Source of the DNA: Streptomyces sp. Sge12
GTDB lineage: Bacteria; Actinomycetota; Actinomycetes; Streptomycetales; Streptomycetaceae
Direction: 5' to 3'
Assembly (NCBI RefSeq): GCF_002080455.1
Contig: NZ_CP020555.1
Coordinates: 6,562,501-6,626,500, forward strand
DNA: 64,000 nucleotides
In this document: in pieces, positions 1-9,958 of the stretch
Position numbering within the stretch: the first letter of the stretch is position 1
How the letters are laid out: every line of letters starts with the position of its first letter
Position numbers and translations under genes: made by a program
The notes under the pieces: generated by a model
Databases searched by the model: none
Told to the model about the DNA's origin: nothing
Seen by the model: only the letters and a program-made list of their open reading frames with translations

Positions 1-1583
<1,583 letters not shown>

Positions 1584-1658
1584 CAGTTGCTCGCGTCCAC
1601 TGTGTTAGTTCTGAAATAACGAACAGCTGTGTCAATGCCAGCGTTCAAATTTCATAGT

Positions 1659-1777
1659 GTTTCGGTGGTCATAGCGTTAGGGAAACGCCCGGTTACATTC
1701 CGAACCCGGAAGCTAAGCCTTTCAGCGCCGATGGTACTGCAGGGGGGACCCTGTGGGAGAGTAGGACGCCGCCGAAC
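1659..1777 (+). rRNA. rrf: 5S ribosomal RNA
   Basis: A 119-nt sequence starting GTTTCGGTGGTCATAG and ending GACGCCGCCGAAC. The two ends pair to form the 5S terminal stem, and the internal CCGAACCCGGAAGCTAAG block is the canonical 5S core. It follows the 23S gene after a spacer of about 75 nt with no tRNA, which is the usual Streptomyces rrn layout. It completes the rRNA operon entering from the left. Confidence 0.97.
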
Positions 1778-1789
1778 AATCATTGTGGG

Positions 1790-1832
1790 AAAGCCCCGCA
1801 CCAGCCCTTTCAGGGTTCGGTGCGGGGCTTTT
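1790..1832 (+). terminator. rho-independent terminator of the rRNA operon
   Basis: A long hairpin with arms AAAGCCCCGCACC and GGTGCGGGGCTTT ends in TTTTCTG, directly after the 5S gene. It is the expected end of the rrn transcript. Confidence 0.92.
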
Positions 1833-1916
1833 CTGCGTTCGGGGCACCTGCGCGGTCTCCTGTAGGGTCAGAGGGCATCGAACGACCATTTCTACAGTCA
1901 CAGTGGAGGCCCCCGG

Positions 1917-2507
1917 GTGGAGGTCCAGGAGACTCGGGTTCAGACTGACCGAATTTTCACCATTCCGAACATCCTGAGCATGGCTCGCCTGGCCGGCGTG
2001 CCCCTGTTCTTGTGGCTGATCCTGGCCGAGTACGACGGCTGGGCCCTTGCCGTCCTCATGCTCAGCGGGATCAGCGACTACCTCGACGGGAAGCTGGCGC
2101 GGCGCTGGAATCAGATCAGCAAGCTCGGCCGGCTGCTGGACCCTGCCGCGGACCGCCTCTACATCCTGTCGACGCTCTTCGGTCTGACTTATCGCGAGAT
2201 CCTGCCGCTGTGGCTCACCGGCGCCCTCATCGCGCGCGAGCTGATGTTGCTGGTGATGGTGTGGATCCTGCGCCGCCACGGATATCCGCCCCCGCAGGTC
2301 AACTTCCTCGGCAAGGCCGCCACCTTCAACCTCATGTACGCGTTTCCCTTGCTGCTGCTCAGCGACGGAAGCGGCTGGTTGGCCTGGTTGGCGGCAGTTT
2401 TCGGATGGGCGTTCGCTGTATGGGGTACAACCCTCTATTGGTGGGCAGGAATCCTTTACGTGGTTCAAGTCCGCCGTCTTGTGAAGGCAGACACCACGGC
2501 CGATTGA
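1917..2507 (+). CDS. CDP-alcohol phosphatidyltransferase family membrane protein
   Basis: A 196-residue integral membrane enzyme of phospholipid synthesis. The family signature D-x2-DG-x2-AR-x8-G-x3-D-x3-D is intact around residues 57-83 (DYLDGKLARRW then LGRLLDPAADR), so the metal and CDP-alcohol site should work. Several hydrophobic segments follow. The GTG start is chosen because GGAGG lies 8 nt upstream. The family includes phosphatidylglycerophosphate, phosphatidylinositol-phosphate and cardiolipin synthases. In S. coelicolor the homologue beside a mannose-1-phosphate guanylyltransferase-like gene is, as I recall, the eukaryote-type cardiolipin synthase; in M. tuberculosis the matching position is pgsA2. 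Substrate is therefore inferred only. A -10-like TAGGGT lies at 1863-1868. Confidence 0.9.
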   Translation: MEVQETRVQTDRIFTIPNILSMARLAGVPLFLWLILAEYDGWALAVLMLSGISDYLDGKLARRWNQISKLGRLLDPAADRLYILSTLFGLTYREILPLWLTGALIARELMLLVMVWILRRHGYPPPQVNFLGKAATFNLMYAFPLLLLSDGSGWLAWLAAVFGWAFAVWGTTLYWWAGILYVVQVRRLVKADTTAD

Positions 2508-2607
2508 GCCCGCCCGGCACCGGATGACGCGGAGGAGTCGCGGAGTCACCGAACGAGACGGGCCAAGGTCGGTACGACTGTCGTCTCCCAAGGAGGACTC
2601 TTCCGAC

Positions 2608-5103
2608 ATGAAGGCCGTCGTGATGGCCGGTGGCGAGGGCACGCGTCTTCGCCCCATGACCTCGAGCATGCCCAAGCCGCTCCTGCCGGTGGCCAACCGG
2701 CCGATCATGGAGCATGTGCTCAGGCTGCTCAAGCGGCATGGGCTCAGTGAGACCGTGGTCACCGTGCAGTTCCTGGCGTCACTCGTCAAGAACTATTTCG
2801 GGGATGGCGAAGAGCTCGGAATGGAGCTCACCTATGCCCACGAGGAGAAGCCACTCGGCACCGCCGGCAGCGTCAAGAATGCCGAGGAAGCCCTGAAGGA
2901 CGACGCCTTCGTCGTCATTTCCGGCGATGCGCTCACCGACTTCGACCTCACCGATCTGATCCGCTTCCACAAGGAGAAGGGCGCCCTCGTCACGGTGTGC
3001 CTGACCCGGGTGCCGAATCCGCTGGAATTCGGCATCACGATCGTGGACGAGGAAGGCAAAGTCGAGCGCTTCCTGGAGAAGCCGACGTGGGGACAGGTGT
3101 TCTCGGACACCGTCAACACCGGCATCTACGTCATGGAGCCCGAGGTCTTCGACTACGTCGATCCGGACGTCTCCGTCGACTGGTCCGGCGACGTCTTCCC
3201 CCAGCTGATGAAGGAAGGCCGGCCCATCTACGGCTACGTGGCCGAGGGCTACTGGGAGGACGTCGGCACGCACGAGAGCTACGTCAAGGCACAGGCCGAC
3301 GTCCTCGAGGGCAAGGTCCAGGTCGAGATGGACGGCTTCGAGATCTCACCCGGCGTGTGGATCGCCGAAGGGGCCGAGGTGAGCCCCGACGCGGTGCTGC
3401 GCGGCCCGCTGTACATCGGCGACTACGCCAAGGTCGAGGCCGGAGCCGAGATCCGCGAGCACACCGTCATCGGGTCGAACGTCGTCGTCAAGGGCGGGGC
3501 CTTCCTGCACCGGGCCGTCGTCCACGACAACGTGTACATCGGGCCCCACAGCAATCTCCGCGGCTGCGTCATCGGCAAGAACACCGACATCATGCGGGCC
3601 GCGCGGATCGAGGACGGTGCCGTCATCGGCGACGAGTGCCTCGTCGGTGAGGAATCGATCGTTCAGGGGAACGTGCGCGTCTACCCCTTCAAGACGATCG
3701 AGGCCGGCGCCTTCGTCAACGAATCGGTGATCTGGGAGTCCCGCGGACAGGCACATCTGTTCGGTGCGCGGGGAGTCTCCGGGATCCTGAACGTGGAGAT
3801 CACCCCCGAGGTCGTGGTCCGGCTCGCCGGCGCGTACGCCACGACCCTGAAGAAGGGGGCGATCGTCACCACCGCCCGTGACCACTCCCGTGGTGCGAGA
3901 GCGCTCAAGCGAGCCGTGATCTCCGCGCTCCAGGCCAGCGCCATCAACGTACGGGACCTGGAGAACGTACCGCTGCCGGTGGCGCGGCAGCAGACCGCGC
4001 GCGGCAGCGCCGGCGGGATCGTCCTGCGGACCTCACCGGGAGTACCGGACTCCGTGGACATCATGTTCCTCGACGAGCGGGGCGCGGACCTCTCGCTCCA
4101 GGGGCAGCGCAAGCTGGACCGGGTGTACGCGCGCCAGGAGTACCGGCGGGCCTTCCCCGGTGAGATCGGAGACCTGCAGTTCCCGGGCAGCGTCTTCGAC
4201 GCCTACACCGGCTCGCTGCTGCGCCGGGTGGACACCACCGGCATCGCCGATGCCGGGCTCAAGGTGGTCGTGGACGCCTCCAACGGAAGCGCCGGACTCG
4301 TCCTGCCCAGCCTGCTCGGCCGGCTCGGCGTGGACGCGCTGACGATCAACCCCGGGCTCGACGAATCCCGGCCGACGGAGACCAGGGAGTCCCGGCGGGC
4401 CGGGCTGGTGCGGCTGGGCGAGATCGTGGCCTCGGCGCGGGCGGCCTTCGGAGTGCGGTTCGACCCGGTGGGCGAGCGCATCTCCCTCGTGGACGAGCGC
4501 GGGCGCATCATCGAGGACGACCGGGCGCTGCTCGTGATGCTCGACCTGGTGGCCGCGGAGAAGCGCAGCGGCAAGGTCGCCCTTCCGGTGACCACGACGA
4601 GGGTGGCCGAACAGGTCGCCGCCTACCACGGTACGCAGGTGGAGTGGACGACGACCTCGCCCGACGACCTGACCCGGGTGGGGCGTGCGGAGAACACCAT
4701 CTTCGGCGGCGACGGCCGGGGCGGTTTCATCGTTCCGGAGTTCAGCAGCGTCTTCGACGGGTCGGCCGCCTTCGTGCAGCTGCTCGGGCTGGTGGCGCGC
4801 ACGCAGCTCACGCTGAGCCAGATCGACGCCCGGATTCCGCGGGCCCATGTCCTGCGGCGGGACGTTCCGACGCCGTGGGCGGTGAAGGGGCTCGTCATGC
4901 GGCGGGTCGTGGAGGTCGCCGGCGACCGGCAGGTGGACACCACCGACGGGGTGCGGGTGGTCGAGACCGACGGACGGTGGGCGCTGGTCCTGCCGGACCC
5001 GGCGGAAGCGGTCACGCACCTGTGGGCGGAGGGCCCCGACGACGCCTCCGCGCAGGCCCTGCTCGACGAATGGGCGGCCGTGGTGGACAGCGCCGGGCAC
5101 TGA
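2608..5103 (+). CDS. mannose-1-phosphate guanylyltransferase-like protein fused to a degenerate phosphomannomutase domain
   Basis: An 831-residue protein. Residues 1-240 are a nucleotidyltransferase with an intact GGEGTRLRP...KPLLPVANRP signature. Residues of about 250-380 form a left-handed hexapeptide beta-helix. Residues of about 385-831 resemble phosphohexomutases, but the key loops are altered: the TASHNP active-site loop reads RTSPGVPD near 474-481 (a Ser at 476 survives, His-Asn-Pro are lost), the metal loop DGDADR reads DPVGER near 619, and the sugar loop GGExSGH reads GGDGRGG near 700. NDP-sugar synthesis is plausible for the front half; the mutase half is probably non-catalytic. The ATG is preferred over upstream in-frame starts because AAGGAGGA lies 9 nt before it. 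Confidence 0.9.
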   Translation: MKAVVMAGGEGTRLRPMTSSMPKPLLPVANRPIMEHVLRLLKRHGLSETVVTVQFLASLVKNYFGDGEELGMELTYAHEEKPLGTAGSVKNAEEALKDDAFVVISGDALTDFDLTDLIRFHKEKGALVTVCLTRVPNPLEFGITIVDEEGKVERFLEKPTWGQVFSDTVNTGIYVMEPEVFDYVDPDVSVDWSGDVFPQLMKEGRPIYGYVAEGYWEDVGTHESYVKAQADVLEGKVQVEMDGFEISPGVWIAEGAEVSPDAVLRGPLYIGDYAKVEAGAEIREHTVIGSNVVVKGGAFLHRAVVHDNVYIGPHSNLRGCVIGKNTDIMRAARIEDGAVIGDECLVGEESIVQGNVRVYPFKTIEAGAFVNESVIWESRGQAHLFGARGVSGILNVEITPEVVVRLAGAYATTLKKGAIVTTARDHSRGARALKRAVISALQASAINVRDLENVPLPVARQQTARGSAGGIVLRTSPGVPDSVDIMFLDERGADLSLQGQRKLDRVYARQEYRRAFPGEIGDLQFPGSVFDAYTGSLLRRVDTTGIADAGLKVVVDASNGSAGLVLPSLLGRLGVDALTINPGLDESRPTETRESRRAGLVRLGEIVASARAAFGVRFDPVGERISLVDERGRIIEDDRALLVMLDLVAAEKRSGKVALPVTTTRVAEQVAAYHGTQVEWTTTSPDDLTRVGRAENTIFGGDGRGGFIVPEFSSVFDGSAAFVQLLGLVARTQLTLSQIDARIPRAHVLRRDVPTPWAVKGLVMRRVVEVAGDRQVDTTDGVRVVETDGRWALVLPDPAEAVTHLWAEGPDDASAQALLDEWAAVVDSAGH

Positions 5104-5221
5104 TGCCGGGCGCGTGGTGACGTAGGGCGGAAGTCCGGTGGGCCGGTGCCGGGAGTGCGGGCCCGGCCCACCGGATGGACGCATTGGGTGTGTGCGGTGC
5201 CGACATGCGACGATGTGCGGC

Positions 5222-6121
5222 ATGTCGCAGCCGCCCCACAACCGGACTTCGGCGTCTCCTGTGCCAGCGCGCCCGGACGCTTCCATGTCGCTGCTGACGC
5301 ACGTGATGGACCACAGCCTCGACGAGGGCTACGCGGAAGCCGCGGCCCGGCGCGAGGCCGAGGGCACGGCGGGTCTGCCGCGCACCCTCAAGGCCAAACT
5401 GGGACTCGCGGCCGGGCTCGTCGTCACCGCCATGGTCGTCACGCTCGGCGCCGCCGAGGCGCGGATAGCCGCGCCGGTGCTGGCCAAGGAGCGTCAGGAA
5501 CTGATCGACCGGGTGGAGCGGGCCGATGACCGGACGCACGGCCTGGAACGCGACATCGACCGGCTCAGGACCGATGTCGCGGCCCGCCAGCGCGCGGCGC
5601 TGAAACAGCCCGGCGGTGGCCAGGGCGAGCTCGTGGCACTCCTGGCGGGTGCCACCGAGGTCCAGGGCCCCGGGGTCAAGCTGGTGGTGGACGACGCGAA
5701 GGGCGCGTCCTCGGGCGGCGGCGGAAAGCCGCGGGAGAGCGCCGGCTTCTCGGACACCGGACGCCTGCGCGACCGTGACATGCAGAAGATCGTCAACGGC
5801 CTGTGGCAGTCCGGGGCGGAAGCGATCTCCATCAACGGACAGCGGCTGACGGAACTGTCGGCGATCAGAGCCGCGGGTGACGCGATACTGGTCGACAACA
5901 GGCCGCTGGTCCCGCCGTACGAGGTGCTGGCGGTGGGGGACAAGAAACGGCTCGGTACGGCCTTCCAGGACTCGGCGGACGGACAGTACCTGCACGTGTT
6001 GCAGGAGAGCTACGGGATCCGTTACAGCCTGTCCCCGGCGGACAACCTGCGGTTGCCGGCCGCGTCGAGTCTGACCGTACGCACAGCCACACCAGCAGAG
6101 CAGCAGAAGGGTGCATCGTGA
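5222..6121 (+). CDS. DUF881 family membrane-anchored protein (first copy)
   Basis: About 299 residues. A cytoplasmic N-terminal part is followed by one transmembrane helix near residues 60-80, a coiled-coil stretch (ERQELIDRVERADDR region) and a DUF881 extracytoplasmic domain. The family pattern is visible in VQGPGVKLVVDD, GAEAISINGQRL and the later DNLRLPAASS. It overlaps the next gene by four bases (GTGA), indicating translational coupling in a DUF881-Sbp-DUF881 operon. Related genes lie near division genes in other Gram-positives, so an envelope or division role is inferred. The start is uncertain: ATG at 5285 is an in-frame alternative and no strong ribosome site marks either. Confidence 0.88.
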   Translation: MSQPPHNRTSASPVPARPDASMSLLTHVMDHSLDEGYAEAAARREAEGTAGLPRTLKAKLGLAAGLVVTAMVVTLGAAEARIAAPVLAKERQELIDRVERADDRTHGLERDIDRLRTDVAARQRAALKQPGGGQGELVALLAGATEVQGPGVKLVVDDAKGASSGGGGKPRESAGFSDTGRLRDRDMQKIVNGLWQSGAEAISINGQRLTELSAIRAAGDAILVDNRPLVPPYEVLAVGDKKRLGTAFQDSADGQYLHVLQESYGIRYSLSPADNLRLPAASSLTVRTATPAEQQKGAS

Positions 6122-6450
6122 TCGCGGTACTGGGCCTCTTGGCCGGAGTGGTGGTCGGACTTCTGGTCAGGCCCGAGGTACCGGCCGTGGTGGAGCCTTA
6201 TCTGCCGATCGCCGTGGTGGCGGCGCTGGACGCGGTGTTCGGCGGTCTCCGCGCGATGCTGGACGGCATCTTCGTGGACAAGGTCTTCGTGGTGTCGTTC
6301 CTGTCGAACGTGGTCGTGGCCGCGCTGATCGTCTTCCTCGGCGACAAGCTCGGGGTGGGCTCGCAGCTGTCCACGGGTGTGGTCGTCGTCCTCGGCATCC
6401 GCATCTTCTCCAACGCCGCGGCCATCCGCCGGCACGTTTTCCGGGCGTGA
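6118..6450 (+). CDS. sbp: small basic family protein (DUF1290)
   Basis: A 110-residue membrane protein with three hydrophobic segments and the conserved DGIFVDKVFVVSF and GVVVVLGIRIFSNAAAIRR regions of the small basic protein family. It starts at a GTG inside the stop of the upstream DUF881 gene and ends five bases before the next one, so the three genes are surely cotranscribed. Function is unknown. In Bacillus the homologue sits beside ftsA-ftsZ, and in M. tuberculosis (Rv1824) it sits between two DUF881 genes exactly as here. Confidence 0.92.
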   Translation: MIAVLGLLAGVVVGLLVRPEVPAVVEPYLPIAVVAALDAVFGGLRAMLDGIFVDKVFVVSFLSNVVVAALIVFLGDKLGVGSQLSTGVVVVLGIRIFSNAAAIRRHVFRA

Positions 6451-6455
6451 GGCCG

Positions 6456-7403
6456 ATGAGTACGAACGACACCCCCGAGGAGCCGGGAGCCGAGGGCCGG
6501 CCCCCGCAGCCCCCGCAGCCCGGACCGGCCCCGCAGCCCGGACCGGCCCCGCAGCCCGCACCGGCCCCGCAGCCCGGACCGGCCGCGCAGCCCCCGCAGG
6601 CTCCCGCGCCCCCGCAGCCCGCACCGGCCCCGCAGGCGCCGGAGCGCGTGGAGGCGCCGGCGGACGGGCCGCCGGCGCCGCCCGAGGAGACCGGTCGGCA
6701 GCGGCTCGCGGCCGGGCTGTGGCCGCCGCGCGTGAGCCGGGCCCAACTGATCGTCGCGTTGCTGCTGTTCGTCCTGGGCCTGGGGCTGGCGATCCAGGTC
6801 CGCTCCAACAGCGACTCCAGCGCGCTGCGCGGGGCCCGTCAGGAGGACCTCGTACGGATCCTCGACGAGCTCGACGGGCGGACCAAGCGCCTGGAGGACG
6901 AGAAGCAGCGGCTGGAGGACCAGCGCAGAGAGCTGGAGAGCAGCTCCAACCAGGCCGAAGAGGCGCGCAAGCAGACCGTCGAGAAGGAGCGCCAACTCGG
7001 CATCCTGGCCGGTACCGTGGCAGCCCAGGGGCCGGGGATCACGCTGAAGATCACCGATCCCACGGGTCAGGTGGAGTCCGACCAGCTGCTGGACACCCTT
7101 CAGGAGCTGCGGGCGGCCGGGGCCGAGGCGATCCAGATCAACGGGGTGCGCGTCGTGGCGGGCTCGTACTTCTCCGACGAGAACGGCGGGGTCGCCATCG
7201 ACGGTAAGAAGATCACACAGCCCTATGAGTTCAGGGTGATCGGCAAGCCGCAGGATCTGGAGCCCGCGCTGAACATTCCCGGCGGTGTCGTCCAGACACT
7301 GGAGAAGGAGCAGGCCACCGTCGCCGTCACACGGTCGGCGAAGATCGTTGTGGATGCCTTGCGGGCTGCGAAGCAGCCTGACTACGCTCGGTCGTCATCG
7401 TGA
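6456..7403 (+). CDS. DUF881 family protein with proline-rich cytoplasmic arm (second copy)
   Basis: A 315-residue paralogue of the gene two upstream. The first 85 residues are a low-complexity arm made largely of repeated PGPAPQ and APAPQ units. A transmembrane helix near 95-115 follows (LIVALLLFVLGLGLAI), then a strongly charged coiled coil (about 125-175, LDGRTKRLEDEKQRLEDQ onward), then the DUF881 domain with VAAQGPGITLKI and GAEAIQINGVRV. The start ATG lies five bases after sbp. The proline repeats suggest a flexible spacer or a site for protein interaction. The coding repeats (CCGCAGCCCGGACCGGCC type) may vary in number between strains. Confidence 0.9.
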   Translation: MSTNDTPEEPGAEGRPPQPPQPGPAPQPGPAPQPAPAPQPGPAAQPPQAPAPPQPAPAPQAPERVEAPADGPPAPPEETGRQRLAAGLWPPRVSRAQLIVALLLFVLGLGLAIQVRSNSDSSALRGARQEDLVRILDELDGRTKRLEDEKQRLEDQRRELESSSNQAEEARKQTVEKERQLGILAGTVAAQGPGITLKITDPTGQVESDQLLDTLQELRAAGAEAIQINGVRVVAGSYFSDENGGVAIDGKKITQPYEFRVIGKPQDLEPALNIPGGVVQTLEKEQATVAVTRSAKIVVDALRAAKQPDYARSSS

Positions 7404-7596
7404 TGAAGCGGAGTGGAGAGTGGAGCGCCCCACGCGAGTTGATGCCTGCGGGGGGTCGACGCACCGAAGTCGCGGTGCGTGGTGGAAACTGTCTGGTGGT
7501 TACGGACGTTGTGAGAATGTCCGGGTCGGCAGGTGTCTGCATTCGGAGTTCGTCCTGCCCCACGGGCGGGTCTGTTTCGGTCAAGGGGAATCGCCC

Positions 7597-8433
7597 GTGA
7601 AGTTGTTTGAGAAGTTGTTCGGCAAGAAGAACCGCGAGGAAGGCGGCGCGGCACGGCACCGCGCCGGCCACGGGGACGCGGAGGCACAGGGGGACCGGCC
7701 GCTCTTTCGCGACGAGGTCGCCGGTCCGGGCGAAGTTCCGGGCGCCCCCGGCGCGTCGGCTGTTGACCCTGCTGGTACCGGACGCATAGGTTTCGGTGAA
7801 CCATCAACCTCAAGTGCGGGTGGAGGGTTTGCCCCCGACCCGTATGCCACCAATGCATCCGCGGGGCAGCCGCGGCACGAGGAGCCGTCCATGTCGGCCG
7901 AGCAGATTTGCAGCAGGTGCGGACACCGCAGCGATGCGGCCAGTCGGTTCTGCTCCAACTGCGGTGCGCCGCTGCGGGCGGGTCTGACGCCGGAGCGCGC
8001 CTCGGAGACCACGTCCACCATCTCGATCTCGGGCCTCGAGGCCTACGAGGCCGAGGTGTCGGGACAACCGCACGTGTCGTCGTCGCTGTCCCCCGAGGCC
8101 CAGGCCGCGGTGGAAGCGCTGCCCCCCGGTTCCGCTCTGCTCATCGTGCGGCGCGGTCCCAACTCCGGGAGCCGCTTCCTGCTGGACGGCGAGCTGACCA
8201 CGGCCGGCCGCCACCCGCAGAGCGACATCTTCCTGGACGACGTCACCGTCTCCCGGCGGCACGTCGAATTCCGCAGGAACCCGGACGGCGGTTTCACCGT
8301 CGGTGATGTCGGCAGCCTCAACGGCACGTACGTGAACCGTGAACCGATCGACTCCGTCGCCCTGCACAACGGCGACGAGGTGCAGATCGGCAAGTACCGG
8401 TTGGTCTTCTACGCGAGCCTGCGGGGCATCTGA
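7597..8433 (+). CDS. garA: GarA/OdhI-type FHA domain protein with added zinc ribbon
   Basis: A 278-residue cytoplasmic signalling protein. The C-terminal FHA domain (about 165-275) carries GRHPQSDIFLDD, VSRRH and GSLNGTYVNR and matches mycobacterial GarA closely. Ahead of it is an ETTS motif (about 137-140), the site that Ser/Thr kinases of the PknB/PknG type phosphorylate in GarA and OdhI to switch off inhibition of 2-oxoglutarate dehydrogenase and glutamate enzymes. Unlike mycobacterial GarA it has an N-terminal extension with a CxxC-x10-CxxC zinc ribbon (about 105-122). The GTG start follows AAGGGGAA; an internal ATG at 7891 would give a shorter form beginning just before the ribbon. Confidence 0.9.
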   Translation: MKLFEKLFGKKNREEGGAARHRAGHGDAEAQGDRPLFRDEVAGPGEVPGAPGASAVDPAGTGRIGFGEPSTSSAGGGFAPDPYATNASAGQPRHEEPSMSAEQICSRCGHRSDAASRFCSNCGAPLRAGLTPERASETTSTISISGLEAYEAEVSGQPHVSSSLSPEAQAAVEALPPGSALLIVRRGPNSGSRFLLDGELTTAGRHPQSDIFLDDVTVSRRHVEFRRNPDGGFTVGDVGSLNGTYVNREPIDSVALHNGDEVQIGKYRLVFYASLRGI

Positions 8434-8453
8434 CCCTCCTCCGGACTCCGTCC

Positions 8454-8465
8454 GGGGGTACCCCC
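8454..8465. repeat. perfect palindrome GGGGGTACCCCC between garA and the MerR gene
   Basis: A 12-bp perfect palindrome in the short gap before the ftsR-like gene, overlapping a second small dyad CCGGAC-TCC-GTCCGG just upstream. It could be an operator for the MerR regulator or simply a GC-rich hairpin that ends the garA message. There is no T-run. Confidence 0.4.
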
Positions 8466-8479
8466 AGAGGGAAGGTTCC

Positions 8480-9253
8480 ATGCTGCGTACCCCGACCGGC
8501 GGCGCTCCGGGAAACGGCGCCGCCGGTACCGCCGGCCAGGCAGGGCGGCTGGTGAGCATCGGCACGGTGCTCACCACGCTGCGTGACGAGTTCCCCGAAG
8601 TCACCATCTCGAAGATCCGTTTCCTGGAGGCGGAGGGGCTCGTCGAGCCGCGGCGCACACCTTCGGGGTACCGCAAGTTCAGCACCGACGACGTGGAGCG
8701 CCTCGCCCGCATCCTGCGTCTCCAGCGTGATCACTACCTGCCGCTGAAGGTCATCCGCGAGCAGCTCGACGCGCTCGCACGCGGTGAGCAGATCCGCATC
8801 CCCGGGCCCACCCCGCACGGGGATGCCGCCGGTCCCGCCGGTCCTGCGGCCCTCTACGGCGAAGTGGGGCGGGAGCGGCCCACCGTGGCCCGGGTGGGCC
8901 GGGCCGAGCTGATCGCGGCCGCCGGGGTGGACGAGGTGCAGCTGGTCGAGTGGGAGTCGTACGGGCTGATCGCCGAGGGCCCGGACGGCGGATTCGACGC
9001 CGAGGCCGTCACCGTGGCCCGGCTCGTGGCCGATCTGGGGCGGTTCGGGCTGGAGCCGCGGCACCTGCGCGCCATGAAGGCCGCGGCGGACCGCGAGGCG
9101 GGGCTGGTGGAGCAGGTCGTGGCACCGCTGCGCAGGCACCGCAACCCCCAGACCAGGGCGCATGCGGAGGCCACCTTGAAGGAGCTGGCAGGGCTGTCCG
9201 CACGGCTCCACGAGGCACTCGTACGGACCGCTCTGGGGGTCCGGCTGCCCTGA
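8480..9253 (+). CDS. ftsR: MerR-family transcriptional regulator, FtsR type
   Basis: A 257-residue regulator with an N-terminal winged helix-turn-helix (about 20-95: SIGTVLTTLRDEFPEVTISKIRFLE, then EPRRTPSGYRKFS). A linker and a helical C-terminal half without obvious metal-ligand cysteines follow. It corresponds by position and sequence type to M. tuberculosis Rv1828 and to corynebacterial FtsR, which activates ftsZ expression, so a role in division control is likely. Directly upstream is garA and downstream a DUF151 gene, the same order as in mycobacteria. GAGGGAAGG precedes the ATG. Confidence 0.87.
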   Translation: MLRTPTGGAPGNGAAGTAGQAGRLVSIGTVLTTLRDEFPEVTISKIRFLEAEGLVEPRRTPSGYRKFSTDDVERLARILRLQRDHYLPLKVIREQLDALARGEQIRIPGPTPHGDAAGPAGPAALYGEVGRERPTVARVGRAELIAAAGVDEVQLVEWESYGLIAEGPDGGFDAEAVTVARLVADLGRFGLEPRHLRAMKAAADREAGLVEQVVAPLRRHRNPQTRAHAEATLKELAGLSARLHEALVRTALGVRLP

Positions 9254-9304
9254 GGTGGGGGGCCCGACTACCCAAACCTGCCGAGCAGGTCCTAGGGTTG
9301 CTGT

Positions 9305-9778
9305 GTGAACGAGCTCGACGTTGTGGGTGTCCGGGTGGAAATGCCCTCCAACCAACCGATCGTGCTCCTGCGTGAAGTGGGAGGCGATCGGTACCTCCCC
9401 ATCTGGATCGGTCCAGGGGAGGCGACCGCCATTGCCTTCGCGCAGCAGGGGATGGCCCCTGCCCGACCGCTGACGCACGACCTGTTCAAGGACGTGCTGG
9501 AGGCGATCGGCGAGGAGCTCACCGAGGTCCGGATCACGGATCTGCGGGAGGGCGTCTTCTACGCGGAGCTCGTCTTCGCCAGCGGGGTCGAGGTGAGTGC
9601 GCGGCCTTCCGACGCCATAGCCCTCGCCCTGCGGACGGGGACGCCGATCTACGGCAGTGACGGCGTGCTGGACGACGCCGGAATCGCCATTCCGGACGAG
9701 CAGGAGGACGAGGTGGAGAAGTTCCGCGAGTTCCTCGACCAGATCTCGCCGGAGGACTTCGGTACCGGCCCGCAGTGA
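9305..9778 (+). CDS. DUF151 (bifunctional nuclease) family protein
   Basis: A 157-residue soluble protein spanning the whole DUF151 domain. Recognisable parts are MPSNQPIVLLREVGGDRYLPIWIG, the PLTHDLFKDVLEAIG segment and RPSDAIALALRTGTPIY. Its acidic tail is typical of actinobacterial members. Plant homologues show nuclease activity; the bacterial function is not settled. The GTG start follows a TAGGGT hexamer (9293-9298) by six bases, so the message may be leaderless, although AGGG could also act as a weak ribosome site. It lies between two MerR genes as in the mycobacterial Rv1828-Rv1830 arrangement. Confidence 0.9.
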   Translation: MNELDVVGVRVEMPSNQPIVLLREVGGDRYLPIWIGPGEATAIAFAQQGMAPARPLTHDLFKDVLEAIGEELTEVRITDLREGVFYAELVFASGVEVSARPSDAIALALRTGTPIYGSDGVLDDAGIAIPDEQEDEVEKFREFLDQISPEDFGTGPQ

Positions 9779-9870
9779 GGTGTCGGCCGCGTCGCCCTCG
9801 GGGAACCTGAGCCCATTCGACTAGCCTTTCCCCGCAAAGGGATACGGGAAACCACTCTCAGGGTGATTAT

Positions 9871-9926
9871 CACTCGGCGTGCCGAGTGTGGCGATCGTTG
9901 ACGCACCCCTGGTGACTGCCTACCTT
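9871..9926 (+). promoter_or_regulatory. promoter with upstream dyad for the second MerR gene
   Basis: TTGACG (9898-9903), a 17-bp spacer and TACCTT (9921-9926) form a good sigma-HrdB-type promoter. Immediately upstream lies the dyad CACTCGG-CGTG-CCGAGTG (9871-9888), which may be an operator or the terminator hairpin of the DUF151 gene. Confidence 0.6.
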
Positions 9927-9958
9927 CAAGGTGGGCAGGTCAAGGACGGAGGGTCGGC

